A stretch of 37,284 nucleotides of DNA from Prochlorococcus sp. AG-409-A10 (GTDB lineage Bacteria; Cyanobacteriota; Cyanobacteriia; PCC-6307; Cyanobiaceae), in the NCBI GenBank assembly GCA_003216175.1, contig QCJG01000012.1, positions 1-37,284 of the forward strand. The letters are read 5' to 3'. How positions within the stretch are numbered: the stretch's first letter is position 1; the number at the start of each line of letters is the position of its first letter. The position numbers and the translations under genes were made by a program. The notes under the pieces are model-generated. The model searched no databases. It was not told the origin of the DNA and worked only from the letters and a program-made list of their open reading frames with translations. Of this stretch, positions 7,989 through 17,285 are shown in pieces.

Positions 7989-10271
7989 TCAAGATTCTGT
8001 ATACCTACCACTTCTAGCTAATGCTTCTTCTGCAATTGAGAAATGTGGAGATCTATCTTTGAGCAAAGGTTCATAATTATATGTTTGTTGAAGAAAATTA
8101 GAAACATTTATAGATTCATCTAATACTTGTGTTGCTTTCTTACTTTTTTCAAATATTGATTTTAATTCTTCCTCATTATTGAAATTTAATTGTAATTCAT
8201 CCTTAAGTATTGAAAGATGAACAGCACTCTTGATTACACCATAAATCCTTGATATGTCTTTAGAGTTTATCATTTCATTATTTAGTAAATTTGCTCTCTC
8301 GATTTCAGAATCAAGACTAGGCCAATATCTTGATGTATAAAAAGCTTCTTTATCTGCATGAAACCAATCTTCAGACCTAGCAATAGAAGATGAAACAGTA
8401 TTATGTATTTTCCATAGAAATAATCTTAAGGAATTTGCATCCCTTATCTCTTCTAGTTTGTTTTCAAGACTTACATCAAAGTTAAATTTATCATTTTTGC
8501 AACCTATAATTAAATACTCTATGGGATACATAGAAACCTCTTTATTTTTCACTACAAACCTATTTAAGTGATAACGGCAATAAGGACACGGATACATAGT
8601 TGCGAAATACTTAAAAAATTCTACAAAACATTTAATACCTTTATATTGACTGGTTTTATCCATTAATGAATAGATTTCAGCAGATGTATGAAGAAGTCTC
8701 CATGTAGCTGGTCCTATGTAATAGGGAAAACTAACTCGCATTTGACTTTTTTCTATATCATTTCTTTTTAGATAAACATCGATGAAAGCAACATATTGAG
8801 ATAAGAAACCAGAGTCTCTACCGAATTCCTTTCTTTCTCTTCTTTTTTGTACCCCATTTAGATAATGTCTTGTAAGAATCCAGGCTTGTTTTAAACATTT
8901 TTTTGTCTGAAATGAACACTGTAAAAAATTAACTTTTAGGTCATTTCCATACTTGTCAAATTCTCCATTTAAATTTAATTTTTCAAACCATTGATCTAAT
9001 GCGTCTTCTTCAATCGAATCCCAATTTATAAGATCCTGGTGATTAGTAATTGATGTGGCTCTTAATAATAAAGGCATGAACTCTTCATACCAATATGATG
9101 TAGGAACTATTGCACCTTCGAAATAATTATTATCATTATCTACAATTACTCGATTCCAAGTTTCTAAATATTCAAGACTATTATTATTAGTAGAAATTTC
9201 ATTTTCTAGTATCTCTTCATGTTCTTCAAGTTGTCTTAATCTATTCATTTCATGATGCTCAAGATCACCTAGAGAGATATTATTAATAGAATGACCATGA
9301 AGTGCAGAACTTAAAACAATTTCAACTAAAACAGAAAAAATTTGATGATGATTATCTAATTCATCTAGTTCTTCATCAATGTATCTTTCAGCTTCTAACA
9401 TAGCTTCATTCTTATCAATACAATTCCAGTTCTGCATTCTATAATCCAAATCTGAATCTAGTTTTTTCACAGAAGTTCTTAAATCTTCAAAAGCGGAAAA
9501 GGATTCTGTAGAAACTATTCCAAGAGATAAATAGTAATCTATAGCTTTATCTACAAAACAAACAAAATCTTTTATTGTATAGGGTAAATCATATGATCTT
9601 AAATGAGTTTCACAATTAGCAGAGAAACTTTCCCTAAAACTACGATAAGCAGCACCCTGTAAAAGTCTAAAAAAACCGATTTGCATCTGTAATGGACTCG
9701 TGCCTTTTAAGGCATTGCTTCTATTATCTTTTTGCTTTTTATCTAAATTAGCTGTATTTAATAATTTCTTATCTATAGTATGAAAATTTATACCTTTGTG
9801 ACTTGATTCATAAGCCTTAGGATGTTTTTTAAAATCCTCAGGTAAGAAATGTAAAAAGTTTTTTTTACTAATTTCTTCTGATCCGTCGGTAGTGATTTCC
9901 TGAAGTATTTTATCGACTGCTGTTTGCTTAACTTCTAATAATTTTAATATCTTTTCTAATTGATTCCAAGAAACATAACCTTTGTTTGTTGAATCAAGAA
10001 GCTTGAAAGCCATTGATGCTTTTGCATCATTATCTCCTAATAAAATGTATAATAATAAATCTATCTGATGTTTATTCAGAGACTCATGATCAAGTCGATA
10101 ACTTTTAAAGGTGGAATGAAGTTGATTCTCATTAATTGATATGCTCTTATCTATAAAATAATCAGACAATCTGTTTATTAGATCACTTTCAGATTGAGAA
10201 GAGTTAAATATATTATTTTCTGTAAGTTCATCTATAAATGAACTTATTTTACTGGAAGAAAACTTATTCAT
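7989..10271 (-). CDS. Erv1/Alr-type sulfhydryl oxidase-like protein with N-terminal EF-hand-like region
   Basis: 760 residues with no signal peptide or membrane segment, so probably cytoplasmic. Residues ~85-145 look like a degenerate EF-hand pair: FKLLDSTNKGYVSWNQ at ~89-104 has Asp at position 1 and the central Gly, but Gln in place of the final Glu, and the second loop is weaker. Residues ~510-650 match Erv/ALR: IGPATWRLLHT (W524, H528), YPCPYC with the redox CxxC at C562/C565, and a late LWKIHNTVSSS (H623/N624), where the FAD-binding HNxVN motif is only partly kept. C452 and C459 could act as a shuttle pair. Known chemistry for the family is FAD-dependent thiol oxidation by O2. The long central helical part (150-510), rich in Glu/Asp, is unrecognised. 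It is a single-gene unit, convergent with nothing, and upstream of the OMP terminator. Confidence 0.7.
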   Translation of the reverse strand: MNKFSSSKISSFIDELTENNIFNSSQSESDLINRLSDYFIDKSISINENQLHSTFKSYRLDHESLNKHQIDLLLYILLGDNDAKASMAFKLLDSTNKGYVSWNQLEKILKLLEVKQTAVDKILQEITTDGSEEISKKNFLHFLPEDFKKHPKAYESSHKGINFHTIDKKLLNTANLDKKQKDNRSNALKGTSPLQMQIGFFRLLQGAAYRSFRESFSANCETHLRSYDLPYTIKDFVCFVDKAIDYYLSLGIVSTESFSAFEDLRTSVKKLDSDLDYRMQNWNCIDKNEAMLEAERYIDEELDELDNHHQIFSVLVEIVLSSALHGHSINNISLGDLEHHEMNRLRQLEEHEEILENEISTNNNSLEYLETWNRVIVDNDNNYFEGAIVPTSYWYEEFMPLLLRATSITNHQDLINWDSIEEDALDQWFEKLNLNGEFDKYGNDLKVNFLQCSFQTKKCLKQAWILTRHYLNGVQKRRERKEFGRDSGFLSQYVAFIDVYLKRNDIEKSQMRVSFPYYIGPATWRLLHTSAEIYSLMDKTSQYKGIKCFVEFFKYFATMYPCPYCRYHLNRFVVKNKEVSMYPIEYLIIGCKNDKFNFDVSLENKLEEIRDANSLRLFLWKIHNTVSSSIARSEDWFHADKEAFYTSRYWPSLDSEIERANLLNNEMINSKDISRIYGVIKSAVHLSILKDELQLNFNNEEELKSIFEKSKKATQVLDESINVSNFLQQTYNYEPLLKDRSPHFSIAEEALARSGRYTES

Positions 10272-10355
10272 ATTTACTTTTATTTTTGATGTTTAAATTG
10301 ATTCTAGTCAAAAATATAAATATTTAATATAAATTGATTGATAACTTTATAAGCA

Positions 10356-10401
10356 AAAAAAAACAACAAATCATTATTAAAAATGATTTGTTGTTTTTTT
10401 T
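10356..10401 (-). terminator. Rho-independent terminator of the outer-membrane protein gene
   Basis: A near-perfect 20-bp stem (10356-10375 with 10382-10401) encloses a 6-base loop. The core reads AACAACAAATCATT against its complement, and A/T runs border the stem on both sides. The minus-strand gene ending at 10420 would read into it 19 bp after its stop. Confidence 0.85.
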
Positions 10402-10419
10402 AATTAATTAATTAGAAAA

Positions 10420-11130
10420 TTAGAAAGTATATCTAATACCTGATTGAAGCACCCAGTTTCTTGAGCTTTGGGGGAGTAAATTTCCAAATGCGGTGTTTCT
10501 AAACAATAGTTCACTACCATGAATATAAGAACCACCAACATAATATTCAGTTTTATCATTAGCACTTATATTTAATCCTGCTTTATATTGTGTAATTGGA
10601 GCAGTAGCTTCATCATTAACAATCAAGCCAAATGGCTTGGCTCCCACATTTGTTAAATCCTCAATAATACTAGTTTGATTGCCTACACCAATACCAACAT
10701 AAGGTCTATATTGCTTTCTGTTTCCAAATCCATCTACATCATAATATGCATTAATTGTATATTGCTTCAAAATTACGTTACCTTCACCTTCTAGGGGTGC
10801 TCCACTACTTGCTGATGATGCGACAGTATCAACGTCATTATTGATTCGAGCGTATTCCGCACTCATTCTAAAATTCTTATTGAATCTGTAACCAATACCA
10901 ACTGAACCCATAGAGCCCTTTTTAAATTCTGTAACTGTATCTCCATTTTCTCCTGCTAACTCTCTGTCCTGATAACCCAAATCTCCATTTACGTAAAATC
11001 CTTTTTTAGGAATGATATCGTTTTGGTCACTTTTAGATTGACTTACATCAGCCAAAGTTGGAGCTGTAAATGTCAGTGAAACGGCTGAAATGAATAAACT
11101 ATTTTTTAGAGTTTTAGTTAAATTAATCAC
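10420..11130 (-). CDS. Outer-membrane beta-barrel protein (OmpW/opacity-like 8-strand type)
   Basis: 236 residues. The N-terminal signal peptide (about 1-27, ending APTLA-D) follows a lysine-containing start. The mature part alternates Gly/aromatic-rich strands: GFYVNGDLGYQDRE, GSMGSVGIGYRFNKNFRMSAEYAR, QYTINAYYDVDG, YRPYVGIGVGNQTS, TQYKAGLNISANDKTEYYVGG, and a final WVLQSGIRYTF ending in Phe. About 205 mature residues fit an eight-stranded small barrel of the OMP_b-brl superfamily. It is probably structural or a small pore in the outer membrane; no specific substrate can be inferred. The gene is monocistronic, with a strong terminator 19 bp after the stop and a 220-bp divergent spacer to the GMC gene. 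Confidence 0.85.
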   Translation of the reverse strand: MINLTKTLKNSLFISAVSLTFTAPTLADVSQSKSDQNDIIPKKGFYVNGDLGYQDRELAGENGDTVTEFKKGSMGSVGIGYRFNKNFRMSAEYARINNDVDTVASSASSGAPLEGEGNVILKQYTINAYYDVDGFGNRKQYRPYVGIGVGNQTSIIEDLTNVGAKPFGLIVNDEATAPITQYKAGLNISANDKTEYYVGGSYIHGSELLFRNTAFGNLLPQSSRNWVLQSGIRYTF

Positions 11131-11350
11131 GAAAAAAAAACCAATTCTTGTTATATTATCAACAAATTAAAATTTGGCACTACAAATCTTGAATACCTGA
11201 CAACATTCTTTCTTTAACATTAAAATTTGATTTATGCCAAATCCTAAATAATTTCTTTATCTTTTGTCTATATAATTTTTATATAACAATAAAGCAATAA
11301 TTTTTTTTTTATAAATTAAAATATAAATTAAATTTATTAAATTATAAAAT

Positions 11351-12880
11351 ATGAATGAACATTATGATTATATAGTAGTCGGTGGTGGAGCAGCTGGGTG
11401 TATAGTTGCTAAACAATTGGCTAAAAGAAGTAATGCAAATATTCTTCTAATCGAGGCTGGTGATAATGGCGTTGATGACAGGTTCAGGATACCTAGTATT
11501 GAAAATTTATTTAAAACATGGTTTACCGACGCTGACTGGCAAATAAAAACAACTCCGCAGAGAGGTTTAAACGATAGGGAAATCACTATAAATCAAGGAA
11601 AAGTTTTAGGCGGAGGTGCTGCAATTAACGCTTTGATGTATGTAAGAGGTAATAAACTTAATTTTGAAGAATGGTTCAGAATTTCTGGAGGTGATAGGAA
11701 TTGGAGTCCAGAAAATTTTGAAAAATACTTTAAAGAATTAGAATCTTTTAATATAGATAATTTAGATAATTCATTTACTAGAGGAAACAATGGACCAATC
11801 TCTATCTTGAAAACACCCAATCCTAGTTTTTCATCAACAGCTTTTATTAAGGGCTGTGTTGAAAATGGATATTTACAAGGTGATTTCAACGGAGAGAAAC
11901 AAAATGAAATTGTAGATTATATGCAACTTATAATAAATAAAAATGGAGAAAGATGTAGTACCTATAGAGCATTTATTGAAGGAATTATTCCAAAAAATCT
12001 GACGATAAAATGTTTATCGGAAGTTAAGAGATTAATTATTAAGGATGAAAAATGTAATGGTGTAGTTCTTAAAGACAATCAACAAATAAATGCAGATAAA
12101 GTTGTTCTTTGTTCTGGAGCATTATCTACACCTAAGATATTATTTAACTCAGGTATTGCTGATCCCGTCGAGCTTGAAAAATTTGGAATACAATGCACTG
12201 CAGAGAATAAGTTTATTGGGAAGAATTTATCTGATCACCTGAGAGTTATGATTGCATATGAATCAGAAATAGATCCAGGAAATACAGAGTTTTTATGTGA
12301 AGCTGCTCTTTTTACTAGATCTTTTTTACAAGAAAGTAATGAAGTTGATTTACAAATTAATTTTTCTGCAGGGGTACAGGGTTTTGTTCCTGATGAATTC
12401 ATTCCTGAGAAAGGCTTATCAAATTCAGTTATATTTGTACCTGTATTAGCTCGACCAACAAGTAAAGGAAATATATCAATTAAAGAAATGATAAATGGAG
12501 AATGTTTAGTTAATATCGACCCTAATTACTTAGGTAACGAATTGGATTTAGAGATATATAAAAAAGGAGTTGATATATGCCGAAAGATTGCAGAAAGCAT
12601 GGCAATGAAGGAGTATTGCAAAACTGAATTATGTCCAGGTAGGAATGAAAATGTTGAAGATTATTTAAAAAATTATGCTTCAACTATTTGGCACCCAGTT
12701 GGGACATGTTCAATAGGTGATTCTTATAAAAATAGTGCATGCTCACCAGACTTTAAGTTACGAGGAATTAATGATCTTTATATAGTAGATGCTTCTGTAA
12801 TTCCAACTTTACCTAGTGGAAATCCGCAGGCATCAATCTTTGCTTTATCAATGATAGCCTCTGAAGTTTTAGCTAAATGA
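11351..12880 (+). CDS. GMC-family FAD oxidoreductase, choline dehydrogenase/alcohol dehydrogenase-like
   Basis: 509 residues, typical for bacterial GMC enzymes. An FAD Rossmann motif lies at the N-terminus (YIVVGGGAAGCIVAKQL, then LLIEAGD). GMC signature 1 is GKVLGGGAAINALMYVRGN and signature 2 is SGALSTPKILFNSGI. The C-terminal active site shows H448 in IWHPVGTCSIG and N491 in PSGNPQASIFALS, the His/Asn pair of choline oxidase/dehydrogenase. A soluble or membrane-peripheral flavoprotein oxidising an alcohol to an aldehyde is expected. Choline is a reasonable substrate (glycine betaine synthesis), but no betB or choline transporter is in view, so other alcohols are open. It is divergent from the OMP gene, and a small gene follows 63 bp after the stop. 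Confidence 0.88.
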   Translation: MNEHYDYIVVGGGAAGCIVAKQLAKRSNANILLIEAGDNGVDDRFRIPSIENLFKTWFTDADWQIKTTPQRGLNDREITINQGKVLGGGAAINALMYVRGNKLNFEEWFRISGGDRNWSPENFEKYFKELESFNIDNLDNSFTRGNNGPISILKTPNPSFSSTAFIKGCVENGYLQGDFNGEKQNEIVDYMQLIINKNGERCSTYRAFIEGIIPKNLTIKCLSEVKRLIIKDEKCNGVVLKDNQQINADKVVLCSGALSTPKILFNSGIADPVELEKFGIQCTAENKFIGKNLSDHLRVMIAYESEIDPGNTEFLCEAALFTRSFLQESNEVDLQINFSAGVQGFVPDEFIPEKGLSNSVIFVPVLARPTSKGNISIKEMINGECLVNIDPNYLGNELDLEIYKKGVDICRKIAESMAMKEYCKTELCPGRNENVEDYLKNYASTIWHPVGTCSIGDSYKNSACSPDFKLRGINDLYIVDASVIPTLPSGNPQASIFALSMIASEVLAK

Positions 12881-12943
12881 AAACTTTAAATTTACTAATT
12901 TACATTTATAACTTATAATTTATAAAATTTATTAATTTTAAAT

Positions 12944-13195
12944 ATGTTTAAAACATTTAATTTACCTAATCAGATTGAGGATTTAATAAAAATATTAATA
13001 TCATTTAAGGTAGTGATTTTTATTTTAGTTGGTGCAATAGAGAGTTCTCTTGTGATTAAAGAAAGTTTTCTAATGGATCAATGCATTGAGACAATTAAAG
13101 AGAAAATTAAAACAGAAAATGAAGCTTTAAATTCAGCAAAAGCTGTTCATTTTTGTGGAGGAGGGCATGTTATTGATAAGAAATTAATTGATTAA
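12944..13195 (+). CDS. Small single-pass membrane protein, unknown
   Basis: 83 residues with one hydrophobic helix (~15-35, LIKILISFKVVIFILVGAI), then a charged amphipathic stretch and a Cys/His/Gly end (HFCGGGHV). It lies 63 bp downstream of the GMC gene, reads the same way, and is followed by a strong hairpin, so it is likely the last gene of that unit. No family recognised. The trailing CGGGH motif could bind a metal, but that is speculation. Confidence 0.6.
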   Translation: MFKTFNLPNQIEDLIKILISFKVVIFILVGAIESSLVIKESFLMDQCIETIKEKIKTENEALNSAKAVHFCGGGHVIDKKLID

Positions 13196-13198
13196 ACA

Positions 13199-13238
13199 AT
13201 TCATAAGCGATCCAATTTAAATTTGATCGCTTATGAAT
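13199..13238. terminator. Bidirectional terminator-like hairpin between convergent genes
   Basis: A perfect 14-bp stem (ATTCATAAGCGATC with its complement) encloses a 12-base loop. It starts 4 bp after the small-protein stop and ends 29 bp before the stop of the convergent aldo/keto reductase gene. Flanks are AT-rich, without a long pure T run. Confidence 0.75.
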
Positions 13239-13267
13239 AAATTGAATATTTAATATGAAAAATATGC

Positions 13268-14437
13268 TTACTTTTTATACTTATATGGTTCTGGAATCCT
13301 ATGATTAGAAATTAATTCTTCAGTTCCTCCCCAGAGCAGATCTCTTGAAAAGAAACTAGGGAGAGCAGGACTTCCGTATTCAAGCATTGTATAAGGGTAT
13401 GGGCCATAGTTAGGAAGAACAGATTGAAGTGCTTTTGTGGTTTTATTTGTAATAGTAGAAAATTGCTCATCACTTAATTCAAATTTAATGGCCCTAAGTG
13501 ATTCTTTAAGTTGTTCAAAAGTTCTAACAGAGAAAATAGGAATAGATACAACATCTTTTTGTTGCATAAGCCACCTTAAAGAAATTGCAGCCCATGGCTC
13601 ATCAATAGAATCAAAAGTTTCTGATAAATCATCTAGTATTGATAAATTTCTCTGAGTAGCTTCAAACCAAAATTCATTCTTATCTTGAACATGTGGTAAT
13701 ACTCGATTAGGTTGATCAGGATTTATCTGCCCTTTTGTATATTTTCCTGATAAAAGTCCTCCGTGCAATGGAGACCAACATGTAATTCCAATATCCAACT
13801 CTTTACACATTGGAAGAAATTCAGGTTCATGAGATCTTTCCACAATGCTCCATTCGTTTTGAACAGCAACAAAAGGATGAAAACCATGATTGTCTGCATA
13901 GGTATTCATTCTGGCAACTTGCCATGCTGGCACGCTCGATAACCCTGCATAAAGAACTTTACCTGATTTAATCAAGTCATTAACTGTTAAAACTATTTCA
14001 TCAAATGGAGTAGTGTAATCCCATATATGAAGCCATAGGAAATCAATATAATCAGTCTTTAATCTTTTTAAACTCGCTTCGACAGATCTCCGAAGATTTT
14101 TTCGATGATTCCCTCTATTATTAGGATCTAATTGATTAGTAGGTAAACCAATACCATTAAAGTCAGAGGCTCCATCACCAAGTGAATACTTTGTACCGAC
14201 AACAAAGAAATCTCTATCTTTCTGTATAAAGTCACCTACCCAATTTTCTGATTGAGATTCTTGATATCTATTGGAAGTATCTAAGAAGTTACCTCCTTCC
14301 TCTGCGAAGCCATTCAATATTTTAAAAGACTCATCCTTGTCCGCGCCAAGAGGTCCCCAATTAGTACCTATAGTGCCACATCCAAGACATAATTCTGACA
14401 CCCTCAATCCTGAACGCCCAAGTAATTTGTATTTCAT
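13268..14437 (-). CDS. Aldo/keto reductase
   Basis: 389 residues, long for the ~320-350 family norm but with a complete TIM-barrel pattern. The catalytic tetrad is visible: D53 and Y58 in NFLDTSNRYQESQSE, K83 in VVGTKYSLG, and H137 in DFLWLHIWD. The start MKYKLLGRSGLRVSELCLG is the typical AKR beginning (strand, GxSGLxVS, LGCG). NADPH-dependent reduction of an aldehyde or ketone is expected in the cytoplasm. The substrate is not predictable. The C-terminal ~30 residues (EYGSPALPSFF onward) extend past the usual barrel end. Next upstream on the same strand is the ZIP transporter, 82 bp away. Confidence 0.92.
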   Translation of the reverse strand: MKYKLLGRSGLRVSELCLGCGTIGTNWGPLGADKDESFKILNGFAEEGGNFLDTSNRYQESQSENWVGDFIQKDRDFFVVGTKYSLGDGASDFNGIGLPTNQLDPNNRGNHRKNLRRSVEASLKRLKTDYIDFLWLHIWDYTTPFDEIVLTVNDLIKSGKVLYAGLSSVPAWQVARMNTYADNHGFHPFVAVQNEWSIVERSHEPEFLPMCKELDIGITCWSPLHGGLLSGKYTKGQINPDQPNRVLPHVQDKNEFWFEATQRNLSILDDLSETFDSIDEPWAAISLRWLMQQKDVVSIPIFSVRTFEQLKESLRAIKFELSDEQFSTITNKTTKALQSVLPNYGPYPYTMLEYGSPALPSFFSRDLLWGGTEELISNHRIPEPYKYKK

Positions 14438-14519
14438 TGTTATAACATTTTGTGATAAATTATAATTATAATTGTAGTAGAAACTTGAAAATAGTCACCA
14501 ATTATTTATAAAAATGTTA

Positions 14520-15365
14520 CTATGTATGTGACAGAAAAAATGCAACTGCAAAACCGAAACAACCAAATATGCTAACTAAATCATGTGCTTCTTTGTAGGC
14601 CTCTGGTATAACAGTTTGCAATGTCATTGCTAGAATCCCGCCACCAGCAAATGAATATATGATTGATTGAAAATATGGGGAAATATCAGTTAGCAACAAA
14701 AAAGAAAGTACTGAGCTGAGTGTACAGATTATACCTACACTTAACCATATTAATATAATTCTAGATTTACTCATTCCTGCTCTTCGTAAGCCTGCTCCAC
14801 TTGCAAGCCCCTCTGGAAAATTTGAAATAAAAACACCAATAATTACTGTAATACTAATAATTTTATCATCTAGTAAACTCATGCCAATACTGGCACTTTC
14901 AGGTATGCCATCAATTAAGGCTCCTAGGATTAAAGCCTTACTGGTTGATGAAATTGAGTTTTGGCTTATTTTACCTTTACACCCTCCGTGGTTACAAGAT
15001 CTTCTTTCTTTAATACCTCTACTTTCAATCCATCTATTACTTAAAACATAAATTAGTAGACCTAATACTAAACCCATAAATGTTGGATTCATGCCACCAA
15101 TTTTATAAGAAGATTCAAATAACTCATAACAAATCAATCCGATTAAGACCCCACCAGAGAAGGCCAATAGTTTAGATATTATTTTTGTGCCTGGAAGAAA
15201 ATACATTCCTAAAAAAGCAGAAACAGGAAGAGAGGAAGATGCAATCAGCCCCCAAAATAGTGAATCGTATAACGAGCCTGGATAAGACTTAATTAAACCT
15301 ATATTTGGAGTAAGAAAAACAAATCCTTGATTAGATATGAAATCTAATAAAGATAAATTAGTCAT
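14520..15365 (-). CDS. ZIP-family divalent metal transporter
   Basis: 281 residues with about eight hydrophobic helices. ZIP core motifs are present: LGALIDGIPESASIGMSL in TM4 (D152 where the family often has His or Asn, E156) and VFISNFPEGLASGAGLRRAG in TM5 (N182, E185). A cytoplasmic loop near 123-130 contains CNHGGCK, a likely metal-binding patch. Zn2+, Fe2+ or Mn2+ transport across the inner membrane is expected. The direction in this subfamily (GufA/ZupT-like) is usually uptake. The gene lies 35 bp downstream of the beta-sandwich repeat gene stop on the same strand, so co-transcription is possible. Confidence 0.87.
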   Translation of the reverse strand: MTNLSLLDFISNQGFVFLTPNIGLIKSYPGSLYDSLFWGLIASSSLPVSAFLGMYFLPGTKIISKLLAFSGGVLIGLICYELFESSYKIGGMNPTFMGLVLGLLIYVLSNRWIESRGIKERRSCNHGGCKGKISQNSISSTSKALILGALIDGIPESASIGMSLLDDKIISITVIIGVFISNFPEGLASGAGLRRAGMSKSRIILIWLSVGIICTLSSVLSFLLLTDISPYFQSIIYSFAGGGILAMTLQTVIPEAYKEAHDLVSIFGCFGFAVAFFLSHT

Positions 15366-15400
15366 GAGAAAATAAAATATAATAAAGAATAAACTAATTA

Positions 15401-17038
15401 TTAAGAAGTTAATGGTTTCACAGAATATGATCCTGTTGTTATGTCTGCATAGAATAAATAAGGACCTGAAGCTATAGGTTCTACTTCTAAGGTAGGAGGA
15501 TTCCCATGTGTAGTTAACTGACCATATTTACGTAAAGTACTTTGAGTTGGTCTACCAGAGAAATCGTTATCACCTCGAAAATCAAAACCTTTGCAATCTA
15601 ATTCATAATCCGCAAAAACCATTGTCCAATTTGATTTATTTGCAACATATTTGTATGTATATTTCTTCCCGGCCTCAAGGTTAATAACTCTTTCAAATCT
15701 ATCGCTAGAAATTTTATTCATTAAATTAGCGGGAGACAAAGGATTCCATTCCTCCAAAGGTAAATCAAAATTTCCTACTATTGATAAAGATTCAATTGAA
15801 TCAACTGGTCTTAAATTAGCTTCGCCATCTAAAACTTCAATCTCAAATTTATCATTTTGTTCATGATAACTAAATTTCAAAAGACTTTTTTTATTTAAAC
15901 TAAATCCAATATTAAATTCTTGAGGCTTCCCATGCCATGCAATTCCAGATAGTTTCTTTGTTGGTGAATTCATATCTATATCAAGCCAGCAGCCTAACCC
16001 CATAGTGTCAAGAAAAAGTTCATTATTAATGGCGAAATTTATAGAGTGATCTCCCGGCTCAACACTTAACTCAATTTCAAAAACTCCTTTAGAAGTTTCC
16101 TTTAATGCACGGTTCGAAATGAGAGGATTAAAGGAATCTTCATCAAAAATAGTTCCAAGTATTTGAAAAGAACTTGTTGAATTTAATATTTTAGGTTTCA
16201 TATCTTCTTCAATACTTTCAATTGACTTTATAGAAAATGAAGGGTTTAAAGATTCAGGATTATGAAGGTTTATTCTATATTTAGCAGTTTTATTTATTTT
16301 TACAGTGCATCCAGAATGCTCTGATGTGCCATGACTACTTGAAAAGCCAGATCCATTTACCAAAGTACCTTTACCATCATTTAATGCAGCAAATCCAAAA
16401 TCTTCTTGAAAATCAGCAGAGATTAAGAACTGATAGACACCGTCAGATCTAAAATCAATGCCACCATTTTCTTTAAGTGTTAAATCAATTGACCATAACT
16501 GATCATTTATTTTTGAGAAGGACTTATGACCTATTGTTGGATTAAATTTTTCAAACATATTCAAATCGTCCCATACGAACCCATTAATTTGATATGACTT
16601 AAAACTTTCTACTATCTGTATCTTTTTTCTATCTTCATTATTTGATTCTATTATTAGATTACTATCAATCTCATCGTAAACGATACTTATCTCTTGATTA
16701 CATAAAGAGTAAAAATTAATATTAGTCAAAGACTCTCCTGAGAGTTGTTCTTTTAAAAACCATTTATCACCTTTAATATTATTAACTTTTAACTGTCTTC
16801 TAGGATTATGATTAATAATAATTCTAAATGAATAAGCAGTTTTATAATCATTTAAGTCAGAACCATCAACTTTTAAATTAAACTGCCATTTCCCTTCCGG
16901 CAAAGGCGTCATATCAATATTTTTATTAAATGGATTCCATCCCCATCTAGATGTATGAATATTTCCAATTAACGTTAAACTCTCTATTTCTGTTGAATTA
17001 ATATGTCTACTAGAGTGCTTGGGTAAGTCAAGGGACAT
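15401..17038 (-). CDS. Four-repeat beta-sandwich protein, possible glucan-binding (CBM-like)
   Basis: 545 residues with no signal peptide or membrane segment. Four tandem units of ~120-130 residues can be drawn at ~17-135, 146-275, 287-405 and 415-541. Each opens with a SLxIxGN-type strand and a WNP/FNP loop (LTLIGNIHTSRWGWNPFN; YQINGFVWDDLNMFEKFNP; FQILGTIFDEDSFNP; LSIVGNFDLPLEEWNP). Each then has a W/F-containing strand, a gamma-turn and YKF/YQF/INF strand, and ends with a short strand. The pattern recalls starch-binding X25/CBM and SusE/F-type sandwiches, a comparison by eye only. It is divergent from glgX across 335 bp, which supports a link to intracellular glycogen or another alpha-glucan. 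The function is unproven. Confidence 0.6.
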   Translation of the reverse strand: MSLDLPKHSSRHINSTEIESLTLIGNIHTSRWGWNPFNKNIDMTPLPEGKWQFNLKVDGSDLNDYKTAYSFRIIINHNPRRQLKVNNIKGDKWFLKEQLSGESLTNINFYSLCNQEISIVYDEIDSNLIIESNNEDRKKIQIVESFKSYQINGFVWDDLNMFEKFNPTIGHKSFSKINDQLWSIDLTLKENGGIDFRSDGVYQFLISADFQEDFGFAALNDGKGTLVNGSGFSSSHGTSEHSGCTVKINKTAKYRINLHNPESLNPSFSIKSIESIEEDMKPKILNSTSSFQILGTIFDEDSFNPLISNRALKETSKGVFEIELSVEPGDHSINFAINNELFLDTMGLGCWLDIDMNSPTKKLSGIAWHGKPQEFNIGFSLNKKSLLKFSYHEQNDKFEIEVLDGEANLRPVDSIESLSIVGNFDLPLEEWNPLSPANLMNKISSDRFERVINLEAGKKYTYKYVANKSNWTMVFADYELDCKGFDFRGDNDFSGRPTQSTLRKYGQLTTHGNPPTLEVEPIASGPYLFYADITTGSYSVKPLTS

Positions 17039-17135
17039 GGAAATTTAATAAATAATAAAGAAATAATTTAATTAGGAATAAAGAAACAAGCTAATCAAAT
17101 TAATGCTCTTTCAAGACCAAATATAGTTCAGCAGC

Positions 17136-17172
17136 AAAATAAAATGTTAAATATGTTGATTAAAATACATGA
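17136..17172 (+). repeat. Dispersed imperfect repeat, copy 2
   Basis: Partner of 7526-7562, sharing 11- and 14-base identical blocks with single-base gaps. It lies in the upstream region of glgX. Confidence 0.4.
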
Positions 17173-17285
17173 TAGAATCTGTATTATTCGTTACGTTTGT
17201 TAGTACTTTTAAGTAAAAGATTTCGCAACTTTATCATTATTTTAAATTTTTAATGACATCTTAATAAAACCAATGTAGTTTGTTT

